From: Accumulibacter sp.
GTDB lineage: Bacteria; Pseudomonadota; Gammaproteobacteria; Burkholderiales; Rhodocyclaceae
Length of the DNA stretch: 64,000 nucleotides
Direction of reading: 5' to 3'
NCBI GenBank assembly: GCA_024235715.1
Contig: JACKLW010000006.1
Coordinates: 420,739 to 484,738 of the forward strand
The position numbers and the translations under genes are program-made. Positions 18,748 through 26,994 of the stretch are shown here, piece after piece; position 1 is the stretch's first letter, and every line of letters starts with the position of its first letter. Under the pieces are notes generated by a model. The model had not been told where the DNA came from, did no database searches, and saw nothing but the letters and a program-made list of their open reading frames with translations.

Positions 18748-19746
18748 TCAGACCATTGCCTCGCCACCAGCGCCGCCGAGCACGATCTGGCCTTCGTCGG
18801 CCAGGCGGCGGACGATCTTGAGGATCTCCTTCTGCTCGGCCTCGACTTCAGAGAGCCGCACCGGTCCGCGCGAATCGAGATCTTCGCGGAGCATCTCCGA
18901 CGCCCGCTGCGACATGTTCTTGAAGATCTTCTCGCGCAGCGATTCGGTCGCTCCCTTCATGGCCAGGATCAGTGACTCGGACTGGATTTCGCGCAGCAGG
19001 AGCTGGATCGCACGGTCATCGAGATCCATGAGGTTTTCGAAGACGAACATCTCGTCGAGGATCTTCTGCGCCAGATCGGGATCGTATTCGCGAATCGAGT
19101 CGACCACCGAGGTTTCGTTGGCGGTGCCCATGAAGTTGAGGATTTCGGCGACCGTCCGTACCCCGCCCATCGCCGACTGCTTGACGCTGGCGGAGCCCGA
19201 AAGCAGGCGCAGCATGACGTCGTTCAGCTCCTTCAGGGCTTCGGGTTGGATCCCTTCGAGCGTGGCGATCCGCAAGACCACGTCGTTGCGCAGACGTTCG
19301 GTAAACTGGTTCAGGATGTCGCTGGTGTGGTCATGGGCGAGGTGCACGAGAATCGTGGCGATGATCTGCGGATGCTCGTTCTTGATCAGGTCGGCGACCG
19401 TCGGCGCATCCATCCACTTCAGCCCTTCGATACCATTGGTGTCGCCCGGCTGCAGGATTCGCGAGATGAGGTTCGACGCCTTGTCGTCGCCCAGCGCCTT
19501 GGTGAGCACCGAGCGGACGTAGGCATCGGTATCGACGTTCACCGCGGCGGACTCCGCGGCGGTCGTCTGGAACTCCTTGAGAACCTCTTCAACGCGCGTG
19601 CGCGGTACCGATCGCAAGGCCGCCATCGCTTGTCCCAGCTTTTGTACTTCCTTCGGGCCCAGATGCTTGAGCACCTCGGAGGCATGGTCTTCGCCAAGCG
19701 CGATGAGCAGAATCGCGCTCTTCTCGATACCCTCGTCAGCTGGCAT
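18748..19746 (-). CDS. fliG: Flagellar motor switch protein FliG
   Basis: Rotor protein that contacts both FliF and the stator. The 332-residue product begins MPADEGIEKSAILLIALGED and shows the armadillo-like middle domain and the C-terminal torque helix region (DDRAIQLLLREIQSESLILA, MSQRASEMLREDLDSRGPVR). The family's EHPQ motif is present (NEHPQIIATILVHL). I chose ATG 19746, 11 bases inside fliF; a longer frame upstream is basic nonsense read out of fliF. Confidence 0.97.
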   Translation of the reverse strand: MPADEGIEKSAILLIALGEDHASEVLKHLGPKEVQKLGQAMAALRSVPRTRVEEVLKEFQTTAAESAAVNVDTDAYVRSVLTKALGDDKASNLISRILQPGDTNGIEGLKWMDAPTVADLIKNEHPQIIATILVHLAHDHTSDILNQFTERLRNDVVLRIATLEGIQPEALKELNDVMLRLLSGSASVKQSAMGGVRTVAEILNFMGTANETSVVDSIREYDPDLAQKILDEMFVFENLMDLDDRAIQLLLREIQSESLILAMKGATESLREKIFKNMSQRASEMLREDLDSRGPVRLSEVEAEQKEILKIVRRLADEGQIVLGGAGGEAMV

Positions 19747-21475
19747 TGGCGCCGGTCCATTCCCTGATGATGTTGGCGACCGCCTTCGGGTCCTGCTCCG
19801 CCAGCGCGCGCGCCGCGGCAAGCGCGGTCTCGAGTTGCATGGCTGCGGTCGGCGCCTTTTCCTTGTCTTCCTCTTCGCCTTCCTCGCCCGCCAGAATATC
19901 GATCGTGCCACCGACCCCCGGCTCGCTGCCAGCTTCTCCTTGCAGGACGGTCTTCAGCAAGGGGCGAACGACCCCGAGCAGCAGATAGGCGACGATGCCG
20001 GCGAGTGCGACGTACTTGATCAGCTCCATGGCCAGCGAAATCATCTCCGGGTCACGCCACAGCGGCAGTTCGTCGCCCTTTTCGGGCACCGTGAATGGCG
20101 CGTTGGCGACTGAAATGGTGTCTCCGCGATCTTCGTTGAAGCCCATCGCCTCCTTGACGAGATCTCTGATCTGCTGCAGCTGTGCGTCCGGCATTGCCTT
20201 GCTGACGGCCTTGCCGTCCTTGCCGATTTCCTGGCGCTGGTTGACCACCACCGCCGCAGACAGGCGCTTGATCGTCCCGACCGCCTGCTTGACGTGGCGG
20301 ATGGTCTTGTCGACCTCATAGTTGATTGTCGAGTTCTTGCTGGTGTTCAGCGGTTGGCCGACGCTGCCGATTGATGCCTGCACCCCGGCCGCATCGATCG
20401 TTCCCGCAAGGGGCGGCTGGTTCGCGGCGGCGCCCGGCCCGGCGCCGGCGACGGCTGGCCGCGTCAGCGGCGCGGTCGCCGGGACCGGCGGCTGGTTGGT
20501 GAGTGCGCCGGGAATCCCCTGCGCGGTCGGGTTGGTGCTTGCCGTCTCGCTGGTCTGCTGGCTGCGAATGCTGATGTCCGGCGGCGTGCTGTTGGGCCGA
20601 TGCGTTTCAGCCGTCTGTTCGCTCTGCGAAAAGTCGATGTCGGCGGCGATCTGGACGCGCGCATTGTCGGGCCCGACGATCGGCGCCAGGATGTCTTCAA
20701 CGCGCTTGATGATGCTCGCTTCCACCTGCTGAACGTACTTGACCTGCGTTGGGTCGAGGCCGGCCGCCATCAGCTTGCTGGCCATCTTCGAGAGCAGGGC
20801 GCCGCTCTGGTCGAGCAGCGTGACGCTGGCAGCCGCCAGATGCGGGACGCTGGCGGCGATCAGGTTCTGGATGCCGGCGATCTGTGCCGGATCCAGCGAA
20901 CGTCCGGGATAGAGATTGAGCAGAACCGACGCCGACGGTCGCTGTTCCTCGCGCATGAATACGCTCGGCTTGGGAATCGCCAGGTGCACGCGCGCCGCCT
21001 GGACCGCGCCAATCGACTGGATGGTTCGTGACAGTTCGCCTTCCAGGGCACGCTGATAGTTGACCTGCTCGGCAAACTGACTGACGCCGAACTTCTGGCC
21101 TTCCATCAACTCGAAACCGACCGCGCCGCCTCGCGGCAGTCCCTGCGAGGCGAGACGCAGGCGCACGTCATGGACCCTGCTGCCGGGAACCAGGATGGCG
21201 CTGCCCGAGTCGCTGAACTGGTAGGGAACGTTCATCTGTTCCAGCGCCGCGATTATGGCGCCGCCGTCGCGCTCGGAAATGTTGGAGAAGAGTATCCTGT
21301 AGTCACTCTGCCGGAGCCAGCTGCCGGCAACGACGAGCAGGGCGAACACGGCGGCGATGGAAACCATCAGCACCACTTTCTGCCTGTCGGTCAAACGCGC
21401 CAGCGCCTCGCGAGCGCGATCCAGCGGTTTGCCCGCAACTGCTGTCTCTGTGGTTTCGGTTACGGCTGCGGCCAT
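19736..21475 (-). CDS. fliF: Flagellar MS-ring protein FliF
   Basis: Inner-membrane ring on which the flagellum is built. The 579-residue product has two membrane segments (about 37-55, VVLMVSIAAVFALLVVAGSW, and near 470, YVALAGIVAYLLLGVVRPLL), two ring-building motifs between them (QMNVPYQFSDSGSAILVPGS; RVHLAIPKPSVFMREEQRPS) and a C-terminal FliG-binding end (AVANIIREWTGANAS). It is the first gene of the - strand operon, divergent from fleS. Confidence 0.97.
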   Translation of the reverse strand: MAAAVTETTETAVAGKPLDRAREALARLTDRQKVVLMVSIAAVFALLVVAGSWLRQSDYRILFSNISERDGGAIIAALEQMNVPYQFSDSGSAILVPGSRVHDVRLRLASQGLPRGGAVGFELMEGQKFGVSQFAEQVNYQRALEGELSRTIQSIGAVQAARVHLAIPKPSVFMREEQRPSASVLLNLYPGRSLDPAQIAGIQNLIAASVPHLAAASVTLLDQSGALLSKMASKLMAAGLDPTQVKYVQQVEASIIKRVEDILAPIVGPDNARVQIAADIDFSQSEQTAETHRPNSTPPDISIRSQQTSETASTNPTAQGIPGALTNQPPVPATAPLTRPAVAGAGPGAAANQPPLAGTIDAAGVQASIGSVGQPLNTSKNSTINYEVDKTIRHVKQAVGTIKRLSAAVVVNQRQEIGKDGKAVSKAMPDAQLQQIRDLVKEAMGFNEDRGDTISVANAPFTVPEKGDELPLWRDPEMISLAMELIKYVALAGIVAYLLLGVVRPLLKTVLQGEAGSEPGVGGTIDILAGEEGEEEDKEKAPTAAMQLETALAAARALAEQDPKAVANIIREWTGANAS

Positions 21476-21579
21476 GCGCCTGATACGCTGAAAAGCCTGC
21501 GAGAAAGCAGGCGGAACGCAAAAAAAGATGACAATTACTCTGCTATTGTAGCTGTTAACTGCACGGGACTTTCCATCGG

Positions 21580-22767
21580 ATGAGCCAAGTCGTACAAATG
21601 CCGGACCAGTCGGGACACGAACTCAAGGCGCAGGAATTGCAACGAGCCTTCGACGCCTTCAACCAGGTTTCTCTTGCGCTGACGCAGTCGTACCAGGGAC
21701 TGCAGGGCCGGGTCGAGTCGCTGACCGCCGAACTTGCGGTCGCCAATGGGGAGTTGCGTCGGCAGTACGAGGAAAAGGAGGCGCTTTCCGAGCGCCTGTC
21801 CCTGCTGCTCAACGCCCTGCCGGCCGGCGTGGTTGTGCTCGACAGCACGGCCACCGTCAGCGAGGCCAACCCGGCGGCGGCCGCGATGTTCGATCGGGCG
21901 ATCGTCGGCGAAGCCTGGCCGACGCTGGCGCAGGCGAGGCTGGTCGCGCTCGAGGCCCCGGGTGAGTGGCAGCTTGGCGCGCGCCGCCTGGCAATCGTCG
22001 AAAGTCCACTCGATTCGGCAGGCGGGCGCATTCTACTGATTCACGACGTCACTGCAGCGCACGGTCTCAAGGCGGAACTGGAACGTAACCAGCGGCTGGT
22101 GGCCATGGGAGAAATGGCCGCTTCTCTGGCGCACCAGTTGCGAACGCCGCTGGCGACAGCGCTGCTCTACAGTGCCAATCTTGCCCAGGAGGTGCTTTCC
22201 GATGCCGCGCGCGTCCGTTTTGCGGAAAAGACGACCGCCCAGTTGAGACGCCTCGAGCGGCTGATACAGGAAGTCCTGCTCTTTGCGCGCGGCGAAAGTA
22301 TCGGCCGGGACAGCACGCCCGCCCGGCAGCTGCTCGCCGAAGCAGCCCAGATCGTCGAGCCCCTGTTCCTCGAGAAGGGCGTCGCTTTCCGGCTCGTCGG
22401 CGACGCCGGCGGAACCCTCGTCACCGGAAGCCGCAAGGCGCTGGTTGGCGCGCTCGTCGATCTGCTCGAGAACGCCTTGCAGGCTTGCACGACTGCTGGT
22501 GAAGTGAGCCTCGGCGCCGAGCTCGTCGACGGCCAGCTGCGCATCCGCGTGTGCGATACCGGCGCCGGGATAGCACCGGAAATCCAGGCGCGCGTATTCG
22601 AACCTTTCTTCACGACCAGAGGGCAGGGGACCGGGCTGGGCCTGGCCATCGCGCTGGGCGTGGCGCGTGCCCACGGTGGGTCGATGACGGTGCACTCGGT
22701 TCCCGGTGAGGGGTCGGAGTTCGTGATCACGCTGCCGCTTGCATCGGCGGCAGAGCCGCTTCTCTGA
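21580..22767 (+). CDS. fleS: Sensor histidine kinase, FleS/FlrB type
   Basis: Soluble sensor kinase of 395 residues. It has no membrane segment, a coiled-coil N-terminus (about 15-75), a PAS-like domain (about 75-160) and a HisKA domain with the phospho-acceptor His185 (SLAHQLRTPLATALLYSANL). The HATPase domain shows the N box (LVDLLENALQAC), G1 (VCDTGAGIAPEIQARVFEPF) and G2 (GQGTGLGLAIALG). It lies 15 bases before fleR and divergent from fliF. In vibrios and pseudomonads this pair activates middle flagellar genes; that role is inferred here. Confidence 0.9.
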   Translation: MSQVVQMPDQSGHELKAQELQRAFDAFNQVSLALTQSYQGLQGRVESLTAELAVANGELRRQYEEKEALSERLSLLLNALPAGVVVLDSTATVSEANPAAAAMFDRAIVGEAWPTLAQARLVALEAPGEWQLGARRLAIVESPLDSAGGRILLIHDVTAAHGLKAELERNQRLVAMGEMAASLAHQLRTPLATALLYSANLAQEVLSDAARVRFAEKTTAQLRRLERLIQEVLLFARGESIGRDSTPARQLLAEAAQIVEPLFLEKGVAFRLVGDAGGTLVTGSRKALVGALVDLLENALQACTTAGEVSLGAELVDGQLRIRVCDTGAGIAPEIQARVFEPFFTTRGQGTGLGLAIALGVARAHGGSMTVHSVPGEGSEFVITLPLASAAEPLL

Positions 22768-22782
22768 GGGAACGTCGATCCC

Positions 22783-24156
22783 ATGGTGCCGCGTTTGCCG
22801 ATACTGGTGGTTGAAGACGACGCAGCCTTGCGCGAAGCGGTCTGCGATACGCTCGAACTGGCCGGGCAGGCAGTCGTCTCGGCCGCCGGCGGCGACGAGG
22901 CGCTGACGCTGCTCGCCGGACGTTCCGTCTCGCTGGTGGTCAGCGATGTGCGCATGCTGCCGATCGATGGCATCACCTTGCTCAGGGAAATCCGCAGCCG
23001 TCATCCCTACCTTCCGGTGGTCCTGATGACCGCCTTTGCGGACGTCGACCGCGCCGTCGAAGCGATGCGCGCGGGCGCTTGTGACTTCCTGCTGAAACCC
23101 TTCGAACCGAAGGCGCTGCTTGATCATGTCATGCGCTATCGCCTGCCGGAAACGCACGACGACGAGCGGGCCATCGCCATCGATGCGGTGAGCGTCAACC
23201 TCTTCGCGCTTGCCAGGCGGGTTGCGCAGAGCGATAGCACCGTCCTGCTGAGCGGCGAGAGCGGTGTCGGGAAGGAGGTCGTGGCGCGTTTCATTCACCA
23301 GCACTCGGCGCGCCGCAAGGGACCGTTCGTGGCCATCAATTGTGCGGCGATTCCGGACAGCCTGCTCGAGGCGACGCTTTTCGGCTATGAGAAGGGCGCC
23401 TTCAGCGGCGCCCAGCATGCGCAGGCGGGCAAGTTCGAGCAGGCGCAGCACGGCACCCTGTTGCTCGACGAGGTGACCGAAATGCCGCTCGGTCTGCAGG
23501 CCAAGCTGCTGCGCGTGCTGCAGGAACGGGAAGTGGAAAGGGTCGGCGGCAAGCAGCCCGTGCTCCTCGATATCCGGGTCATCGCCACGTCCAATCGGGA
23601 CATGGCCGATGCCGTCGCCACCGGCCACCTGCGCGAGGATCTCTTCTACCGTCTGAATGTCTTCCCGCTGCTGATCCCGGCGCTGCGCCAGCGCGGCGAG
23701 GATATCGTTCCCCTGGCGCGCCATTTCCTCGCCGAACACGGCGCGCGCGCCGGTCGTCCGGGCCTGCGCCTGTCTGTGGCTGCCGAGGAGGCTCTGCGTC
23801 GGCACGCCTGGCCAGGCAACGTCCGCGAAATGGAAAACGTCATGCAGCGTGCGGTCATTCTGGCTGCGGGCGATGTCGTCGAACCGGCCGCCCTGCATCT
23901 GGCAGCGGCAGCGCCGGTTGCGCCAACGGGCGGGCGGCAGCCGGAAATGGCGGCGTCGGCGCCCGCTGCTGCGCAGTCGCCGCCGCCGGTTCGGACGACC
24001 AACAAGATGCGGGAAGTCGAGCGCGAGCATATTCTCGAGACGCTGGCGGCGGTTGGTGGGTCACGGACGCTGGCAGGGCAGCGCCTCGGGATGTCCGAGA
24101 GAACCCTGCGTCACAAGTTGCGACAGTATCGCCTGGAAGGTTTTCTGAAGGCTTGA
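22783..24156 (+). CDS. fleR: Sigma-54-dependent response regulator, FleR/FlrC type
   Basis: 457-residue NtrC-family activator: receiver domain with Asp55 (SLVVSDVRMLP), AAA+ domain with Walker A GESGVGKEVVA and the sigma-54-contacting loop GAFSGA (the common Ser variant of GAFTGA), and a C-terminal Fis-type helix-turn-helix (LGMSERTLRHKLRQYRLEG). It is paired with the kinase upstream and followed by a sigma-54 promoter and fliE, which is a likely direct target. Confidence 0.93.
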   Translation: MVPRLPILVVEDDAALREAVCDTLELAGQAVVSAAGGDEALTLLAGRSVSLVVSDVRMLPIDGITLLREIRSRHPYLPVVLMTAFADVDRAVEAMRAGACDFLLKPFEPKALLDHVMRYRLPETHDDERAIAIDAVSVNLFALARRVAQSDSTVLLSGESGVGKEVVARFIHQHSARRKGPFVAINCAAIPDSLLEATLFGYEKGAFSGAQHAQAGKFEQAQHGTLLLDEVTEMPLGLQAKLLRVLQEREVERVGGKQPVLLDIRVIATSNRDMADAVATGHLREDLFYRLNVFPLLIPALRQRGEDIVPLARHFLAEHGARAGRPGLRLSVAAEEALRRHAWPGNVREMENVMQRAVILAAGDVVEPAALHLAAAAPVAPTGGRQPEMAASAPAAAQSPPPVRTTNKMREVEREHILETLAAVGGSRTLAGQRLGMSERTLRHKLRQYRLEGFLKA

Positions 24157-24182
24157 TCGTCTGATCGCCGGGGCCGGCGAGC

Positions 24183-24198
24183 TGGCGCGAGTCTTGCT
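24183..24198 (+). promoter_or_regulatory. Sigma-54 promoter of fliE
   Basis: TGGCGCGAGTCTTGCT matches the RpoN -24/-12 consensus TGGCACR-N4-TTGCW, with exactly 10 bases between GG (24184-24185) and GC (24196-24197). It lies 32 bases before the fliE ATG and just after fleR, whose product is an RpoN activator. Confidence 0.85.
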
Positions 24199-24229
24199 TC
24201 GTAAAGCGTGGCAGTATTTGGAGACGAAA

Positions 24230-24553
24230 ATGGACAGCAAGGGGATTGAGCAGGTGTTGAGCGTGTTGCAGGCGACATCGGCCGCCGCTGGCGGTCGTGT
24301 TGCCGAGGCGAAGAGCACGCCTGCAGCAGGGACGGACTTTGCCCAGGTGCTGCAGAATTCGATCGCACAGGTCAGTCAGACGCAGCAACAGGCGGAAGCC
24401 ATGGCGGCAAATTTTGCCGCCGGCAACAGCAGCGAGAACCTGCACGACGTGATGATCGCCCTGCAAACGGCCAATCTCTCGTTCCAGGAGATGATCCAGG
24501 TGCGCAACAAGCTCGTCTCCGCTTACCAGGACGTGATGAACATGCAGGTCTAG
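24230..24553 (+). CDS. fliE: Flagellar hook-basal body protein FliE
   Basis: Links the MS ring to the rod. The 107-residue product starts at ATG 24230 behind GGAGACGAAA and ends with the conserved FliE helix (ALQTANLSFQEMIQVRNKLVSAYQDVMNMQV region). It is separated from the fliF operon, lying on the other strand behind fleSR, with its own RpoN promoter. Confidence 0.95.
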   Translation: MDSKGIEQVLSVLQATSAAAGGRVAEAKSTPAAGTDFAQVLQNSIAQVSQTQQQAEAMAANFAAGNSSENLHDVMIALQTANLSFQEMIQVRNKLVSAYQDVMNMQV

Positions 24554-24639
24554 CCGCCTGACCTGCATGACCGCCCGCCGCGTCGGAGAATGGTCATTCG
24601 TGAGCAGTCGTTCCAGGGCCTTGAATTCGCGCATCAGAG

Positions 24640-24906
24640 CGCCCATAATGCTTCGCATGGTCGTAATTCCGGCAAACCGGAAGCGTTCTGGACGCGGGTT
24701 CGATTCCCGCCACCTCCACCACTGCGGGGGTGCACCGGTTTCGACAGGGTGACAGATGGCGAGCAGGCGGCCCGAGAGGCGACGGACGTAATCCGCGCAA
24801 AACCACAAACGCCAACGATGAGCGTTTCGCAATGGCCGCTTAAGGCCTGCTGAGGACATAGCCGTCCGATAAACAGAATGGCTATCGGTGGGGGCTTCGG
24901 CCCCCA
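24640..24906 (+). ncRNA. ssrA: tmRNA (ssrA), circularly permuted two-piece form
   Basis: The acceptor half is encoded before the coding half. Acceptor half: T arm GCGGG-TTCGATT-CCCGC (24694-24710), acceptor strand CACCTCC (24711-24717), discriminator A and encoded CCA (24719-24721). After only four bases (CTGC) comes the partner strand GGGGGTG (24726-24732; seven pairs with one G-U), the D-like loop GTTTCGACAGGG, and the tag frame at 24811-24843: A-N-D-E-R-F-A-M-A-A-stop. A hairpin TTCCGG-CAAA-CCGGAA lies at 24667-24682. Permuted two-piece tmRNA is known in a subset of betaproteobacteria. The 5' end is not determined. Confidence 0.9.
24889..24906 (+). terminator. Terminator-like hairpin at the end of ssrA
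   Basis: TGGGGGC-TTCG-GCCCCCA, a 7-base-pair stem with a UUCG tetraloop at the 3' side of the coding half. No U tract follows (TCGTCATTTC), so it may be a structural or processing element rather than an intrinsic terminator. Confidence 0.5.
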
Positions 24907-24960
24907 TCGTCATTTCTGGCGGTGCTGCCCAGCCCTGGTCGATGGCCAGGGCGGCGCATG

Positions 24961-25060
24961 AATGTGAAAGTCGCGTGCGCGATCCGCGAAGTCGCCTTCT
25001 CCCCGTGCGGGAGAAGGGTTGGGGAAGAGCGTGGGCGGTCATGACCGCCATGATCCGGCG
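24961..25060. repeat. Dispersed palindromic repeat, family 2, copy 2
   Basis: Core hairpin CCTTCTCCC (24995-25003), loop CGTGC, GGGAGAAGG (25009-25017), nine perfect pairs, flanked by GTGAAAGTCGC on the left and GGTCATGACCGCCATGATC on the right. It is related to the copies near 12640 and 61780. It lies in the ssrA to sulP intergenic stretch (24907-25211), which otherwise shows only a weak promoter-like TATATT at 25172. Confidence 0.7.
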
Positions 25061-25211
25061 TGCCCCGACATGTCATGGCCGTCGGGCAGCAGCAATCTTC
25101 CGGATGCTGCGCGCATCCCCCGTGCCGCGCTGCGCCCGGTCAACACTTGCCGGATAGCCGACAAATCACGGTATATTGTGGTTCCATTTATTCCTTCCTG
25201 GAGCCTCACAC

Positions 25212-26945
25212 ATGAAAGCTGGCGCTCTATTCGGGTTCCTGGGATCCGGTCTGCCCTTGATCGCGACGCTGCGCGGCTACCGCCTGGCATGGCTCGGCAA
25301 GGATTCCATCGCCGGGCTTTCGGCGTGCATCGTCTCGATTCCGTCGGTGATTGCCTATGCCGAGCTGGTGCACCTGCCGGCGATTACCGGCTTGTACGCG
25401 GCGCTGGCTGCGGCCATCGGCTACGCGCTGTTCTCCAGTTCACGGCATGTCATCGCCGGACCGGATGCGGCGATCGGACTGCTGGCCGGATCGGCGATCC
25501 TGCCGCTGTCCGGAGGGGACCCGGCGCGCATCGTCGTGCTGGCGGCGATACTCAGCATCCTCTCGGGGGTGGTGCTGCTGCTCGCCGCGCGGCTGAAGCT
25601 GGGCGTGATTGCCGATCTGCTGTCCCGGCCGGTGCTGATCGGCTATCTGAACGGTGCCTCGCTGGTTCTGATCGCCACGCAGCTCGGCAAGATGTTCGGG
25701 ATCAAGACCGAGGGCGAGGAATTCTTCCATATCGTGTTCACGGTGTTCCAGAAGTTGCCCCAGACGCATCTGGCGACCTTCTTCTTCGGTGTGCTGCTGG
25801 TTGTCCTGCTGTTCGCCCTGGCGCACTGGCTGCCACGCGTGCCGGGCGCACTGGCGGTCTGTGCGGTGGCGATCGCCGCCACTTTCGTTCTCGACCTGGG
25901 CAGCTACGGTGTCGCCCTGGTCGGCGAGGTGCCCTCGGGCTTTCCGCATCTGACGATTCCTGCGGTTCACTGGGCAGACCTCGCGGCACTTGCCCCGGCT
26001 GCCGTGGCCATCGCCTTCCTGGCGTTTTCAGACGGCATTCTTCTCGCACAGACCTTCGCCGAGAAGAACGGCTACGAAGTCAGTCCGAACCGCGAACTCG
26101 TTGCCCTCGGCTCGGCGAACATACTGGCCGGGCTGTGGCAGGGCTTTCCCGTTTCGGCCAGCCAGTCACGCACCTCGATCGTCGATTCGGCGGGTGGCAG
26201 GACGCAGCTTGCCCAGCTGATTCTGGCCGTCGGCCTGCTGCTGTTCCTGTTCTTCCTCACCGGTCTGATCGCGCTGTTGCCGAAGGTGGCCCTGGGTGCG
26301 ATCCTGATCGTCACCGCCATCGGGATGCTCGAGGTGGCATCGCTCAAGGGTCTGTACAAGATCGATCGCGTCGAGTGCGGCATTGCCCTGGGCGTGACTG
26401 CTGCAATACTGCTGGCCGGCGTGGTGCCTGGCATCATCCTCGGTCTGTTGCTGTCGCTGACGACGGTGCTTGTCGAGGTTTCGCGTCCCGACGACGCGGT
26501 GCTTCGCCGCTTGCGCAGCGACGGCAAGTTTCACGACTGCCTCGATGACGAGGAAGCGGAGAGTGTTCCCGGCCTGCTGGTCTATCGCCTCTACGCGCCG
26601 CTGATCTTTGCCAACGCAAGGCACGTCGTGACCCGCCTGCGGACGCTGGTCGACCAGGCGCAGCCGCCCGTCAAGTGGCTGGTCATCGATGCCCAGGCGA
26701 TTCACGACATGGACGTTACCGCCGCGCAGCGCTTTGCCGAACTTCATCGCGAACTGGTCGCCAGGGGCGTTGATGTCAAGATCGCCGACGCGCCGCGCCC
26801 CTTCCGCGAGGAGCTCGCCAAGGTCGGACTCTCCGAGGAGATCGGTGGGGCGGACTTCTATGTGTCCGTGAAACAGGCGACCCAGGCCTACGCGCGGCAG
26901 TTCGATGTTGCACCGCTCCCGGAATCGGCTCCGCCCGTGCCCTGA
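25212..26945 (+). CDS. SulP-family anion transporter with STAS domain
   Basis: 577-residue inner-membrane transporter of the SLC26/SulP family, which carries sulfate, bicarbonate or other anions. The start ATG 25212 follows a GGAG site. The first 430 residues are hydrophobic with the family start (KDSIAGLSACIVSIPSVIAYAELV) and the inverted-repeat fold; the C-terminal 130 residues are a cytoplasmic STAS domain (YRLYAPLIFANARHVVTRL..WLVIDAQAIHDMDVTAAQRF). The substrate cannot be read from the sequence. It stands alone, convergent with the DAHP synthase gene. Confidence 0.9.
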   Translation: MKAGALFGFLGSGLPLIATLRGYRLAWLGKDSIAGLSACIVSIPSVIAYAELVHLPAITGLYAALAAAIGYALFSSSRHVIAGPDAAIGLLAGSAILPLSGGDPARIVVLAAILSILSGVVLLLAARLKLGVIADLLSRPVLIGYLNGASLVLIATQLGKMFGIKTEGEEFFHIVFTVFQKLPQTHLATFFFGVLLVVLLFALAHWLPRVPGALAVCAVAIAATFVLDLGSYGVALVGEVPSGFPHLTIPAVHWADLAALAPAAVAIAFLAFSDGILLAQTFAEKNGYEVSPNRELVALGSANILAGLWQGFPVSASQSRTSIVDSAGGRTQLAQLILAVGLLLFLFFLTGLIALLPKVALGAILIVTAIGMLEVASLKGLYKIDRVECGIALGVTAAILLAGVVPGIILGLLLSLTTVLVEVSRPDDAVLRRLRSDGKFHDCLDDEEAESVPGLLVYRLYAPLIFANARHVVTRLRTLVDQAQPPVKWLVIDAQAIHDMDVTAAQRFAELHRELVARGVDVKIADAPRPFREELAKVGLSEEIGGADFYVSVKQATQAYARQFDVAPLPESAPPVP

Positions 26946-26958
26946 GCCAGGCGCTGCT

Positions 26959-26989
26959 GACCGGCAGTGACCGCGCGCTGCTGCCGGTC
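26959..26989. terminator. Inverted repeat between convergent genes
   Basis: GACCGGCAG (26959-26967) and CTGCCGGTC (26981-26989), nine perfect pairs with a 13-base loop, in the 49 bases between the convergent sulP-type and DAHP synthase genes. No T tract on either side, so it is at most a weak bidirectional terminator. Confidence 0.4.
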
Positions 26990-26994
26990 GTCGG

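Noticed and set aside
19747-19911. 55-residue Arg-rich extension at the start of FliG
   Set aside because: It reads the fliF coding region in another frame; family N-terminus begins at ATG 19746.
24691-24721. A tRNA gene (T arm plus CCA end)
   Set aside because: There is no anticodon or D arm upstream; the piece is the acceptor half of the permuted tmRNA.
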